DNA of 64,000 nucleotides from Voacanga thouarsii (lineage: Eukaryota; Streptophyta; Magnoliopsida; Gentianales; Apocynaceae): the NCBI GenBank assembly GCA_026120185.1, contig JANUWF010001165.1, forward strand, positions 3,410,001 to 3,474,000, given 5' to 3'. A program made the translations under genes and the position numbers. This document shows, piece after piece, positions 23,958 to 38,265 of the stretch. Each line of letters opens with the position of its first letter. Position 1 is the stretch's first letter. The notes beneath the pieces were generated by a model. That model was given only the letters and a program-made list of their open reading frames with translations. It did not search any database and had not been told where the DNA came from.

Positions 23958-25260
23958 ATGCAATTGCCTTTGCAATCGTATGCACCGTCACAATGATCTA
24001 TTTTCCACGAAAAATGCATCTTTTTACAACCCTTTTTTTTCTTTGCAAGAAACCTCAAATCTATCCAAACTAAATGCAACAGTTCTTTTTTCATTGCATG
24101 GCCTTTGCAAATAGGTTTTTTTTAACGGATTTTGTGTGTCGAAAATACAATTATTGCTCATTGCAAATGTTTAATTTTATAATTATTTTTATTTTAAAAT
24201 AAATATTTAATTAATTCTCGTCACTTTTAAATTTGTCCCTCCTTCTATGCATTCCACAATTTTACGAGACATAATTTTCGATACTTATTATATAAGTATG
24301 CCTAATATTACAATGCTTATGTTTTCTATTGTCACCTAATTTACTAATATGTATTATATAGGATTTTTTTTCCACGACACGTTTTGATAAGCGTCTCCAA
24401 ATTTCCTCATAAAATTACATCCAAGTCCCCTTTTTAGCTACACTATGATTGTGTAGCATCCCAAATTCGGCAACACTTTCTTTACACAAATGTCCTTAGA
24501 ATGGCGACACATAATTATGCTTTTGTCCCTTTTGTACCGACGAAATAATCCATAACATCCCAGAAAAATGTCCCACAATAACGACGTGTAAGTATGATTG
24601 CTTTCTTTTTTAACAACACTAATTTTATTTCGTATTGTCCTAGAATTTAGCATCACTTTTTCGAATGCCCCAAAATTTATGACTTGTGATTACTATTGTG
24701 ACATTTTTTGGTACACGATTTCTCCTAAATTTTTTACCATTTTTATTTTTTTAAAATATTTTTAAAGCTGCCCAATTACTTTTTTTTTAAATTTTAGAAA
24801 GCATAAAATATGAAACATAATTTAAATATTCAAAATATATATAATTCAAATATTCGTATAAAAACTAAGTAAACTAATATTTGATTACAAAATGTTCAAC
24901 TAATTCTCAACCAGAAACATCTCTTTGCATCTTGAAAGTGGATGCATATTTGCAAATTATTACTTTTCATATTTTAATGTCCCTACAAATAAAAACAAAT
25001 CAAATGGTAAATATTCAAAATAATGTAAAATTTTATGCACATAAAAATAATAGTTTTACAAAATTCAATGAAATAAATACAGCTGAAATAATTTGACTAA
25101 ATAAAATACTTACATAAGCTCAACCTTCTGTAGATGTAAATGTAGATATAGTAAAATTGTGACCAGCCTAAAAAATTAAATATATTGCATAACATTTAAT
25201 TGCCATGAATCATTTAAGTAGAAATAGTAAACATAATGACCATGTTAATAGTAACTCACT
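23958..25260. repeat. Subterminal region of a CACTA-like element (probable)
   Basis: No gene is seen. The stretch holds many short repeated words, including TTTGCAA (near 23967, 24051, 24107) and variants of CGACACATAATTATG (near 24265, 24502, 24580), plus the inverted repeat CTACAC...GTGTAG near 24438-24456. Dense short subterminal repeats next to a TNP1-like gene suggest an En/Spm (CACTA) element end. No terminal CACTA repeat was located. Confidence 0.4.
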
Positions 25261-26892
25261 TATGAAAATAATATTCTAAAATTAGATACATCACTGTGCA
25301 TACTGTTTAACTCTTGTTGGATATCATCAATCTTCTTTTCATAATCATTTCGCATGTGTGTAATCTTCCTTTCATACTTTTCCTTCATGTTTGCAATGAT
25401 CGTCTCATAACTCACATTCATGTCATGAATCGTCTATTTTTTTGTTTAGAGTTTGGTCCAGAAATTTGTGAAGGAGTAACTCCTAATCCATATCCTCTAA
25501 CTTGACCATATTGATGTTCTCCCAAAACTTCATTGATTACTCCATCCTCTATTATATTGGCATTAGAATCTTTATGTGTTGCAGAATGTTCTGTAGCAAT
25601 ATTTGTTGTGTTCTCCTATATTGTAGTAAAAAAATAGTAGTAGCCTTAAATTTCTTGACACAAGGTACAACTAAAATTTTAGTTTAAATAATGCAAAAGA
25701 AAACTATAATAATAGCTTTGGACTAATCGTTTATGAATTTTCCATCATTTCTTGTGTGACTAATTTTGTAAAACTCAATCTGTCCTGGCTTTTTTTTCCA
25801 TGACTCATCTCCTGTCATAAAATGCATTTAAAAATTTAGAAACTATTACAAAAGGCATAAAAGTCATTAAAATTTTTGCAGGAATTGCACAGAAAAGTAC
25901 TAAACGTATTAAATTTAAATTTGAACTCACATATTCATGTCTCCCTCTTGCAAAACTATTTGATCCACTAGTGTGATATGTTTTGTGATAACCTTATGCT
26001 GCTTTACCCTTTTTTGAAATATTCTGACCAAATTATAGATATAGAAAAAGATTTCGAATTGTAAGAGAAAAATTAGGCAAATTTAATTTAAAATATATAA
26101 TTAGAATTAATTTATAAGATAATATTTCATGTTACCTGAGCTTTCTTTGAGAACCAATATTGCACAAGAATCTCCCATTGATTTGGAAAAACATCATCTG
26201 GAACTAAATTCTCTATTTCTTCTGGAGTCTTCTACGATGAGAAATACTTATGCTTTAAATCAAATTGAAATCCTTCCACTTGCATGCAATTGATTGGAGC
26301 ACCCACTTTTATACTTCAACTTGATCAGGGATATTGAAGTATTTCTCTAAAAATATTAATAATACAAAGTGAAAACAAATAAGAAGTTCATAAAAAGTTT
26401 TACAAAAATAAAACTAAATAAAGTTAATACCTTAATCAATCCTAGTCATTTTTCTCCAATCTGACCATTCAATTGAACAATACTCTTTTTTCCTTGCAAC
26501 ATTACCTAACCATCCACCCAAAATTCCGCCACCCTTTTTAACTAGTTGTCCTAACTTACTAAAATGAACCACAATCCTGTGATTGTTGGGTAATGTCCAT
26601 ACATCTTTGGCACATATAGCTCCTTCATGTGTTTATTACAATCCTTTGCTCATTTGTAAAATAAAAAAATAAATTTGATAGAAAATATTAATTTGTCAAG
26701 ACAATATAACATTTTATACCTGTAATTTCCACATCAACATAAACTTCACTGGTGATTTTGGCATGTGGTTAGGTATTAGTGAATTCTCTGTGACTATGTG
26801 GTTGAGTCTCATCACTATCAGAATTTGAAGCATTTAATGCATTCGTGTCTGATGCAATAACTCCTTGACTAGTGACATCATAATCTCTTCAA
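25260..26892 (-). pseudogene. TNP1-like (En/Spm, Transposase_24 type) gene 1, intron-split remnant
   Basis: I read six exon-like blocks on the minus strand, most bounded by GT/AG. 26720-26892: a hydrophilic, Ser/Asp-rich segment. 26431-26645: HRIVVHFSKLGQLVKKGG, then LGNVARKKEYCSIEWSDWRK, the family's DNA-binding core. 26136-26346: EKYFNIPD, VPDDVFPNQWEILVQYWFSK. 25931-26023: YHTSGSNSFARGRHEY. 25700-25811: GQIEFYKISHTRNDGKF. 25260-25625: LGEHQYGQVRGYGLGVTPSQ, then a frame change and a charged coiled-coil-like tail. In En/Spm the TNP1 type protein binds the element ends. Stops and frameshifts in most blocks make it a pseudogene. Confidence 0.8.
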
Positions 26893-28650
26893 TGTTTTTT
26901 TGTATAAAATTTCCTTAAATGAATAATTAATTGTTAGAATAAATTAACAAATCTATTTTGAATTAAAAATAAGAAAAAATAAAATAAAATATTTAAGCTA
27001 GTAGAAGTTTTGAACTTACATTAGTTTCAGCTTCTTGTTTTTGCAAGCAATATTCCAAAACAAGCGACGCTAAACCTCACAGTCTAGAGACAAGTTTCTG
27101 CCCTCATTTCATGTCTTTCAACAAACTAGGAGAAGATTGGAAAAACATTCCTATATCAGTGATTTATATTTAACGAATTTTTATGTTCACAATAGTAACA
27201 AAAAGAAAATTAAGCCTCGACCCAACAACAAATATCAGTTAAAGCACAATCTTAACACATAACTCCACTTGTTTCAAACTCTTGCTATATAGGATGTTAT
27301 AATGTTCCACATAATTGGACATAAAATGTATTTTAAATTGGAAAAACATGTACTAAAACTTTGAAGCACAAGAATAAACATTTAGGGATATAAGCTAGCC
27401 AATTTCATTTATCCTGGTTCAAAACAGATTCATGAGCTTCCTCTTAATTTATTTAAATCAAAGTTAAAGTGCCCAATACATAAACTGTCTTCATTCAATC
27501 GGTGGAAAATTGCATATTGATGTTGGTCCCTAATGTGTGTCACTTCAAATGGGGAAAACATTATTACCATAGTAATATTTTCTCAACACTTAATTCCATC
27601 ACCCACCAAGAAATCAATTGGAAAATATTCCTGAAACAAACCACCCATTTGCTAAATAGCATTGCAATACTATAGTCCACATAATAGAAGAATAAAATGA
27701 ACCACCTACTTGCTCCTTCTTAGTTAGTCGCTAAACCAATTAACTGCAGATACAAGAGAAAGATCATTGCCTGAATTGGGTTGCTGGAGTTCATACATAT
27801 ATATAGTAACCATAGTGCATAGATCATAGAAAGACCATAGAGCATAGCATTACAAAGATTAGAGAGACCCTATGAAAAGTTCAAAGCAAATCCTTAAATG
27901 CATACACAAATATGCGACCAAAAATTGATGCAGGAAAAACAAAATTATCCAGTCAATCACATTTTAACATGTGAAATCGAATTCAATGAGGGCTAAGGGA
28001 AAAAAGTTAATAGTCTTAAGTTGGTTGAGAACAAAGCAGCTGCAAATATTAAAGTCTATTAAGCTCATATACGCAGAAAGACATGCTGATCCCCTCTAAA
28101 GAGGGCCAACGTGGTGGTCTTAGTTCCATCTTTCATTCAAAATCAATTCTGAATGAGAAGAAAAGATTCAAACAAATAGGAAAAAAATATTTTAAAAAAA
28201 TTAAAATTAAGAGAGAGAGAGGGGGGGGGAGAGGGAGAGAACATCTTTAATGACTGTTGAGATGATAGAGATTTAATAGAAAGAAAGATTGTGAACAATA
28301 AAGATCAGATTAACCTTGTACTATAGGTCGCGCTTTGTTGAGAGAAGGAATGAACAAGAGAGAGCCTCTAGTGCTAAAAATATGGTTTTTTTTTTTTGTG
28401 TAATATCGTGGCGGGAAGAGTTATAGGATTACAAAATCACTTATTTTCAGGATTATGATTTTTATTAGTATTATTCTATTTAATGAAAATTTGAAATTTT
28501 GGAAACTTGTTACACGATCAAAATCAATGAAATTTAGCCATATTTTTAAACTTGTTTTTGAAATTAAATTTATTTAAAATATAACTAAATCCTAGTACAC
28601 AATCAGAAGATATATTATTATATGGGAATAATATAGAAAGGAAGAAAATA
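26893..28650 (-). other. Upstream part of TNP1-like gene 1 and unassigned sequence
   Basis: No further coding block can be supported. A purine-rich simple repeat (GA run followed by G9) lies at 28211-28240, and its minus-strand CT-rich equivalent plus the CT-rich stretch near 28330-28370 would suit a 5' leader of the gene. The rest appears featureless and AT-rich. Confidence 0.35.
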
Positions 28651-29127
28651 GAGAGAATTGTTCCCTTTCCATATCAATGTCCAAGAGGAAAAAAGGAAAC
28701 CACGGTCCTCCGAGAAGTAGAAAATATTCCGAGGTTGAGGAGGCATGTTATGAAGGGAAGAATTGGACGAAGCTAATCATTTTAGCACTCTGCTTTATTT
28801 CGATACTTGTTTATCTGTTTCTGGAGAAAGATTTGAACTACTGCATCTGGCTATGTTGTAATATACATAGTACCTCTTTACAAGCCATGTATTTTCATAC
28901 ACACTCTGCACCCTATGTTTGACTAAACAATTGGGATACAAGAGTTTTACTAAAAGAAATCTAGATTTGGGATTTAATTCATCACGTGTAAGAAAGAGAT
29001 AGTAAAGAAAATTGAGAAATGTGTCAGAATGGAGACCTCAAAATTATTACCAAGTCTAGTTGCAAGAACAAGAATTCCTCATCATCATTTATGAAAAATA
29101 AGCTATACACAATTTGATTAAGTTTGT
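28651..29127. other. Unassigned sequence
   Basis: A forward ORF of 81 codons (28677-28922) has no relatives that I recognise and no homologous context. I see no supported gene. The expected final exon of the phosphatase remnant to the right was not found here. Confidence 0.4.
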
Positions 29128-29162
29128 TTAAGATATAAACACAAAAATGCATTCCCTCTCAC

Positions 29163-32100
29163 ATTGAAGAAGCCTTATACCAGTGTTGACATCAAATGTA
29201 TCCTGGTGGGAGAAAAATAATAGCTTTTGGATATAACCAACTTGTTTCATGTCGTCTGATTTTTTACTTGTTGGGTAAAAACTTAATGCTAGGATATAGC
29301 TGGTTAATTTTGCTGGGATACTCAAGATATTTGTGAGTATAGGGAAAGTCCATTTGGCAAAAGCTTTGCTGCAATACTTCATGAGAAGTATGGTTGGAAT
29401 TCGCACCAAGACTCTACCTATAAAATCAGGAACTATAAGTTTAGCCATGAAGACACGCGGAGCATTTTCATGATGAAACTGATTGTATGTCTGCTAAATC
29501 CCAATTACCTAGATAACACCACTTTACTTTGTAAGCATCCCTAGCATATGCAAGTCTTTAAGAAGAGGCATCCCCTAGTCGAGGAAGGTCTCAAAAGTTT
29601 TATAAAAAACTATAGTTCATGTATAGTGGTTAATGCTTAGCTGTAAAGCTATTTCACCGGATGATTATCATCAAATTTCTCATGACAAGTTACAATTTCA
29701 TATCAAACATCAAAGCAACAATTTCCCTTTCACAAGCTCATCTTGGGACAAATGAAAATCTATAACACTATAAGAAATAATTCAGAGCACACAAACTAGT
29801 GCAAATAATGACAATGAAGAATCCTAGAATAGTCGAAGTAGACAAAAGGCATAATTTTGATCCATTGATGTGTTTCATATCACAATTTTCAAGAAGATAA
29901 TGCTCTAAGTCTCATTGCAGCAAGACTAATTTATCACTGACTGAGAAAAAATTACTACACCAAAAATGCAAAATAAGACAACATTCCATCATCTTCATAG
30001 ATCACAATCAAAGATACAGAAATTTGACCTCACAACTTTAAAGATTGGACAAAGCAATAGTCAATTTATCTGCAAATTTCAATATACATATTTATTAGGG
30101 AGTCAATCGGGTTGCAATGAGATAGAAGGCAAAGATAACAATATACTAATACCACCAACTGCAGCTAAAAGGACACATAATATGTCATTTATGCTCTTTT
30201 CTGGTGATATTGGGTTTGAAGAATTTAAAACAAGAACTTGAGTGTGATGTGAGATAGATGAACAAGAGTCAGAAACTTTTTCTAGAGGCCATTACAACTA
30301 AAGATACATCTTTTGTCCTTTCAAATTAGTACTTACTATTTTCATGAACTGCAATCTATCTTTCTTTTAGAAAATTTTTTCTAAATCAAATTCTTGCTTT
30401 ATTAAAAATAAGGGCAAAAAAATTGCACGAGAAGCATTCGCACTCTCAAATTTTGTTACCAGTATTAGCAAAATAGAGCAAGTCAAAGAATTGAAGGAAA
30501 CAAAAGAATACTATTCCCTAATAAAAGTAGAAGATAAGAAGGATATGCTTACAATTCCTAGTGCAACACCATCAAAAGCTGTGTGATACTCGAAACTAGG
30601 AGTTGGAAGCCATGGCATTAGGTAAGCAAAGAGCAACAAGAAGCTAAGGACGGCCTAGATGAAAGCAATTGAAACAGTAACAATAGCTTAAGTTAATCTA
30701 TTGAAAAGACTTGGATGATGCTTCAACTATCTACAACTGAAGAAACAAAATCAAAATAATCACAAGATAGAAAACACTTTTGTATTATTTTCCATGAACT
30801 TTTTTAGAGCTGAAGTTCATTGTTTCATCTTTCTTTACATGCCATAATTCATTAGACATTTCAAAAAATAATCCACATTTTCATTTACTAAATATCTTTT
30901 CCATGAAGGCCAACAACTATGATCTAATCATAACATCTTTCTTTAAAATCATGGTGCTGAAACATCATGATAAACTAAGAATCATAAAACTATACATTCA
31001 GTATTTTGGAGTTTAACCAATTTCCACTGAGTTTTACCATGCTTTCTAGTATTTAACCCATTCCCCAACATTGTTTCTTTAACTTTATCATTAAAATATG
31101 GAGCCCCTCAATCTAGAATAATTTAGTGTTATATCAAAAACTCAGCCATTTTGAATTCTTCAGACTATTCTGTTAGCAGAATGATAGAACAGTAAACAAA
31201 TATTAATTCAACAAATAGGAAGCATGATGATACCATTTTGCCCGAAAACTACGAAATCATCAATATATTCATGAATGCAAAGCCAGATTGCCAAGATTGC
31301 CAAGCCAAATACAAGACCACAAATGATGTCAATCACACTCTACATGGTAGGTAAATTCTTCCTGACAAGAAATAAATTTCAAGTTAGATATTTTAGAAGG
31401 ACATGATAGTAACTATAAGAAACAACAAACTTAGGTGATTAGTTGAAGCTTACCAAGACCAATTAAGACCACAAACAAGATTATAATAGTTAATCCCACC
31501 AATTCTGTAGAGACATCTTGAATTTGAGTGTAGGAAAAGACATAGTGAAAAAGATACTTGATTAACCCAAAAGAAAAGTAAGTTAAAAGACCATCCTAGA
31601 AAGCTACAGCCTAAACTATGTTGAAAATCATTCCACTAAGACATATACTATATTCTGCATTGGTATATGCTATTATTCAAGAACTATATGATGGATAAAC
31701 AAACTAATTGATGTAGATTATTCTAGTTGTGTAGGCAGCTTATGCAGGAAGTGCTATTAGTAGCAGAAACTTTAGAAAACTAGAAAGAATAGTTGACATC
31801 AGCAGAAACATAGACAATATGCTTTCAATTTTAATCATGATATAGCATTCTTAGTTCTAAAACCATTGTTAAGAGGGAGAAGAGGGAAGGAGCAATGGAG
31901 ATTCATAGCCTGCCTCAACGGAAATGCTTATTATTTGGTGTTCATAGTCAAGAAAATATAAATGCATTTATGGCATTCAAGGAAATCATTTAAGCATCAC
32001 CATGGAAAGCCTTGGGGCAACAAAAAATAAAAAGCCCAATGTTTTACAAAGCTTATATGGAAATGAAATGTGCTGTAATTCTTCAGTCAACTACATTCAA

Positions 32101-32730
32101 ATTTCCACCCTATTTATATAGGTAATATATGTGTGTAGAAACATCTCTATACCCTGATAAAGCTACAATATTAAGAGTATGTGAAGAAGGCAACCCATAT
32201 TCCATTGTATTTTCTTTCTTATATTTTGTCGTTGTAATTCTCCTAACAGGTGGTGAACATGATCTAGGGGCTGAGATCACATCCTGTTAATCATAAACAC
32301 CAAAAATTGGAATCACTATCAAATATATACTATATAAGGAATAAACTAAACTAAATAAGACCCTTTGTCTCCTCAGTCAAACATATGGTTTGGAAAATGA
32401 ACAAAGTTACCTTTGTAAATTTCCTAATCTATTCACAAAAGGCCATCAAAAGTGTCATTTGCCTAGCCAATTTGCCATGTCCACTTTAGAATTCAAACAC
32501 CATAATCCACTTAATAACAGGAATAAATAAGAATCAACTGAAATACTGAATTGAAGGCCATGCTTAGGCATGTAATCTGAGGTGTACCCGAAGAGCAAAG
32601 GAAGAAAAGTAGAAGAATAACATAAGATAACCCCAAAAACAAAGCATCCAAATATTTTTGATGATATTTCTATAGTATCCCACCAAGGTATAAAAAAAAT
32701 CAGGGCTTGCCATCCCCTGATGCTTTCCAT
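29163..32730 (-). pseudogene. Lipid phosphate phosphatase delta-like gene remnant (long-chain base phosphate phosphatase)
   Basis: Seven exon-like blocks on the minus strand: 32588-32730 (start MESIRGWQAL, then FLPLLFG), 32411-32483 (HGKLARQMTLLMAFC), 32153-32283 (DVISAPRSCSPPVRR and GLPSSHTLN), 31454-31556 (YLFHYVFSYTQ), 31234-31361 (GRIYL, then ...SVIDIICGLVFG), 30553-30654 (PTPSFEYHTAFDGVAL), 29163-29493 (QFHHENAPRVF, CSKAFAKWTFPILTN, FSHQDTFDVNTGIR). Most keep GT/AG sites. The family dephosphorylates sphingoid and lipid phosphates at the ER membrane; its PAP2 motifs are K-6X-RP, PSGH-type and SR-5X-H. Here motif 1 has RS for RP, PSSH is intact, and the motif-3 His codon is TAG within a one-base frameshift. 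The last exon (after GIRLLQ) was not found. Product would be dead. Confidence 0.88.
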
Positions 32731-33638
<908 letters not shown>

Positions 33639-33685
33639 TTAGTCAAACTCCTCAATCTTAGGAGCAACGCCCATGTCACCACCAG
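33639..33685 (-). pseudogene. HSP70 C-terminal tail, last part
   Basis: On the minus strand, in frame across the solo LTR site, it reads GAGGDMGVAPKIEEFD and a TAA stop (33639-33641). Cytosolic HSP70 proteins end in GPKIEEVD, the co-chaperone-binding tail; here Val is Phe. The solo LTR (33686-37892) splits it from the rest at 37898-37968. It is only the last few dozen codons of a chaperone gene. Confidence 0.72.
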
Positions 33686-36600
33686 TGTAACACCCCACTA
33701 CCTAGGCCCAACAGGGCCAGGGATATCGCCTCGTCCAAAGGACAAGTGGTCTTCATAACTAGGTCATACCAATGAAAATAAAAATAATACTTTAAAAATT
33801 AAACTTATTACAATCCAAAAATTCAGGAACAAATCCAAAATAAAGTGTTCACTATCATCTCTCAATGCAACACATAAAATAAATAACATAAAGTCTCCAA
33901 AGCAGACAACAATCTAGCTACTCATCTTCACAGCAGGATCAACCTGAAAACATGGCATAAAATGTGATGAGATAAACATCTCAATAAGCCCATGTGTGCT
34001 TTGAGTGTCTTAGGTAAAACAGTTCATGTGTGCAAGTTGTAAAAATTGTATAACAGAAAATGCTGGCAAGCAATAAATAAGGATTAAAATAAAGAGTGGT
34101 ATTTTGCTTTTTAAAATGTACATGTGTATAATAAATACAACCACTCAAATGGGTAGCCATGGGTGACCACACATTGGGCCCTATGACCATATAACAGTCA
34201 GAATGCCACACTTTATGCAGACTGACAAAAAGGTAGGTGATCGGCCTACCGGGTAGGATACTTCTCCTTCTCTACACCCAAACAACTTGATTGTCCATTC
34301 CGAAAACACACAGTCCATTTGACTGAAACTTGCTAGCTCGGACTGGCATGATTAAGTAGTACTGTCGCTTCTCTAAGTTGAGTTCCTCTTCTGGAGGTGG
34401 CATCCTACCAAAAGACTCGCTCTTGCTCTTTAAAACTAGTACTACCAGCCTACCCTTATTGAGTACTCAACGTTGATTGTCCCACTTGGGAGAAAACGGA
34501 TAAAACATTGTTTTACTTGGAAATAGCAATTAAGAGTTTCTAAAATTCGTGTCAAAGTGAGTTTTTAGAAAAAGTTTAGTGTTTGTGCAAAACTACTTGT
34601 TTAGTTTTCAAAAGATTTGTTTGACTAAACAAGAAAGGAAGCAATCCTTAATTGCCTTTATAAAATGAGTGTCCATACACTTCATGTTTGGATTGCCAAA
34701 GTAACCTCTTGTCATCAAATAAGTTTATGCAGGAGTTTACCTGATCCTTTGCTTGCAAATTCACAAGTCTTTCAAAGTTGACCTAACCCCGCCTGGGGTA
34801 AATACAAGGCATATGGTTATACTCAAGCTATATTTGCTTCCATAAATAATCCTAGTTCAATTTATTACAATCATGACCCTAATGTCCTAAGTTTTAAGGC
34901 TAGATGATAAATGTTTTTATAAAATAAGTCTAGCTTGATAAATGAAAATAACTAGGGGTTGTAAAATAATTACTAATAAGTTATAGGTTCAAATACAAAT
35001 CTTTAGTGTTGTTATAAATAAACTAGGGTTTAATTGATGAAGAATCTTAAGTCCTAGATGATAATATTAAAATAAATAATAACTTATTACTAATATCTTA
35101 ATTAATAATTAATAAATAAATTTTATTAAATTTTGATCAATAGATAATAAATAAATTTCAATAGTATTTATGAATTTATAGCCTACAAGAGTAATATTTT
35201 ACCTACTATTATATATATATATATATATATATATAAAAGGCTTGATTTATTATATATATATATATATATATATATCCTTTAATAAAATGTATCATTTATT
35301 TGGCTAAAATATTACTATCCCATTTAATGTTCCAAATCCAACTTCCTAGAGTTTTCGAATTTTTTAGAGGAAATCATAATATTAATTTTAATTAACGTAA
35401 TAAAATTGGCTAATTAAAATAGCTTAGGACCAACAAGGTCATGATCATAATTCCTATTGCTAACAAGTATCATGAACATATACTCCAACATCAATCAACA
35501 AACTATTCTATTCATGAGTAAAGGCTTAAATCCATATCTATTATCAAATGGTCAAATCTCTACTAAGCATAATCATATTTATGGCTTCAACAAGAACACA
35601 AGAACATAATACCCTATTCACCAAATGTGACATAATATCTAGCATGCTTAAACATCCACACTCACTCAAGACATTAAGAACAAGCATTGATCCACAAGAA
35701 ATATCATGGAACTTAACCATGGCAAAACATCCTCATGCTCCAATCTCAACACCTTCATACATAAGCACATACTCAAACCCTAATCATATTCTATCCTACT
35801 CTAACAACATCTAAGAGATATGATTTTAGAATTAAAGAGAATGTTAAAGAGAAATACATGGTTGATGACAATCTCAATGAAGATTTAAGGAGATCCACAT
35901 GCTTAGGAGGCTTGATTCATCCAAGAAGGGAGAAGAAAAACGGCCATGTTTGAAACAACCATTTTGGCTGAGAGAGAGAGAGAGAGAGAGTATTAGTATA
36001 TCATGTTAAAGATTGAAGGGGAAGAAGGTGAACAAAATCGTTTTTGGTTACCTTGATAGAGTTCTTGAGACTTCAAGAAAAAATCTGCTTTTTTATCCGA
36101 TTGCAGATTTTTGTTTTCAAGATTTGATGTTATAAAATCTAGAAATGGACTCTAGGGAGTGAGTAGGCATGATCTGGAGTTTTTGGAAGGGATTGGAGGT
36201 GTGTAGAGTGGTCTTAGGTTTGAAGAAAGCTAGTGTGTGTTCTTGGTGTTCATGGAGAAATGGAGAGAATTAGAGAGAAATCTGGATGAAATTGCTGAAA
36301 GGTATTGGCCGAATGATTGAGGTATCCTTGTGATTTGATTTTCAGATTAAGGAGAAGAGGGAAATCTGGTTGTTTTAAATTCAAATGGAGTAATTTATGG
36401 AGTGTTTTAAGGTAGAAAATATGGTAAGGTGGTTTGATTGATGGAGGTTCTTGGATGCTACAATGGCCGACTGGTTTGCTGTGGTTGTGTTGAAATGAAT
36501 AAGGGTTGAAGGGGCTATAGGGTTGGCCAAAATTCTAAATGTAATGGGGGGAGGATTTTTGGTTGTTTGAAGCTTAATCCAAGGGAGTTTTTCATGGAGC

Positions 36601-37892
36601 AATTGCTGAAATTTTTGAACTTTAATTGGAAGCTTGATTGGAGTAATTGAATGAGGAATTCAAGGGGTGGCTATGGAGTCCAATCGTGTAGGTTAGTGGA
36701 GAAGGGTGATGGAGTTCAGTTCATGGCTGACTAAGGTTAATTTCACAAAAGTTTGAAGTGATTTTCAGACAAGGCTTGAAGGGAGAGCAAGGCTAGAATT
36801 TTTTTGGTTGGTCATTCGAATGGTTTGCTGGAATTTTTGTGCAATTTCTCTGCAATGATCTAACCAATTTGTAGAGAGTTTGGAGAGATATTGGAGGGTC
36901 CTTTAAGGCTGGTTTCCAGCCTTCTTTATGGAGGAAAGCCAGAGTTTTTAATTACTAGTTTGAAGGCTGAAGAAACAGCTTTGATTGCTGGCCTGCCATG
37001 CTGCGAAACTATCCAGAAATTTTTCCTGGTTTGCACAGCTTTGTGCAGTCCGGTTTTGGCAGAGAAATTCCAGTCTTCAAGCTAAGAAAGTTGGCCATGT
37101 TTCTGGTAGCATTTGAGTAAGAAAAATGGTTGAAGTTTTCGAAAGCTAGGCTGCCCAAGAATCTGGAAAATTTTCAGATTCTTACCATGAAGAAGATGAA
37201 CACTATAGAGTGGAGTTTGAAGGTACAACCATGGAGATTAATTCTCTAGGGGAACCTTCCTTAACTCCCTCCCTATTTTCAGTCAAAACTCTATCCTCTA
37301 AGAGCCATTTTCAAAATTACAAGGTCAATAAACCTTGCTGAATTTTTTGGAATTAAAATATGGATTTGGATTAATTAAACAAACTTAATTGGTAAAGGAT
37401 TTAAGGTAAGTTAGGGAATAAAAGGACATGAATCCCTTAAGAATTCTTGTAGGGCATAAGAATAGGATTAGGACATTCACTTCATGTCTCCCATAGGACA
37501 GCACTCCTATTTCTACTTGTGGAATACAAAGGCTGAAAAATTCAACCTCAAACAAAAATAAAATTAATCATGCTAAAACTTAAATGATAGGATTTGAACT
37601 CAAGACTTTAAGGATTAACTCCCAAGCTCTAACCACTAAATCATAACAACTCTTAGTCTTATTTTCTCTCCCAAATATTCTTCCTATTTAATCCTCAAGC
37701 TATCTCCCTATTTTGACCTAAAAAATTACCATTTTACCCTTCATACTCAATAAGCACAACTAAGCCTTCTAGACTATAAATCACAATTCTAAAGCACATA
37801 AAATCATTCAAAAATATATATATTCATGCAAGAAAATATGATATGCATCCCGAACCCCTTACTCTAAGGTTGGTTTTAGGTGGGGTTTCACA
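33686..37892 (-). repeat. Solo LTR 2, gypsy family with about 4.3-kb LTRs (4207 bp)
   Basis: Reverse copy: minus-strand start TGTGAAACCCC at 37892, end GGGTGTTACA at 33686. Perfect 5-bp duplication ACCAG at 33681-33685 and 37893-37897. No internal region. It carries TTGAGTACTCAA at 34459-34470, two (AT)n tracts near 35207-35275, (GA)10 at 35971-35990 and the tRNA-like module at 37588-37654. It is the most diverged of the three copies. It inserted into the HSP70 tail. Confidence 0.95.
37588..37654 (-). other. tRNA-like A-box/B-box module inside solo LTR 2
   Basis: Minus strand: TTAGTGGTTAGAGCTTG, then GAGTTCAAATCC about 25 bases on. It corresponds to 8022-8090 in solo LTR 1. Confidence 0.5.
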
Positions 37893-37897
37893 ACCAG

Positions 37898-37968
37898 CAC
37901 CCTAGTGTAGCTTTGCAATTATAGGGTTGCAATTATGCTAATCATGTTCTCAGTTTATGTTTCATGTC
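37898..37968 (-). pseudogene. HSP70 C-terminal tail, first part
   Basis: Minus strand: a degraded stretch resembling MK-ELEN at 37968-37940, then CNPIIAKLH and a stop, then GAGG running into the solo LTR site. HSP70 proteins have CNPIIAKMYQGAGGDMG here. The run CNPIIAK plus GAGGDMG plus PKIEE leaves little doubt about the family. No more of HSP70 is visible upstream. Confidence 0.72.
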
Positions 37969-38265
37969 CTGCATGAAGAAATAGAAATCAAGTTCAATTT
38001 AGCAGCTTAGAAAATAGTTCAAAATAATTTCAAAATTTATGTAATAGTCTTTTTCTTCAAATACAATACATGTCATTATTTGCAAGGGAAATTCAATTAT
38101 GCTTTTACGCTACTAGGTAACATGACAACCCATTGACTTGTCCCACAATTTTTTAGAACACATCCATTTTAGAAAAAATAATATAGCAATTCAAAAGTAA
38201 AGTGTATCTATATTGATATATAAGCTTTACATGGTAACACCACGTTTGCAAAAATCATTAATTAC

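Noticed and set aside
28677..28922. 81-codon forward ORF as a host gene
   Set aside because: No recognisable family, no exon context and no conservation evidence.
29766..29780. CACTATAAGAAATAA, like the terminal repeat of a CACTA transposon
   Set aside because: It lies in an intron of the phosphatase remnant, which is continuous across it, and I found no inverted partner or duplication.
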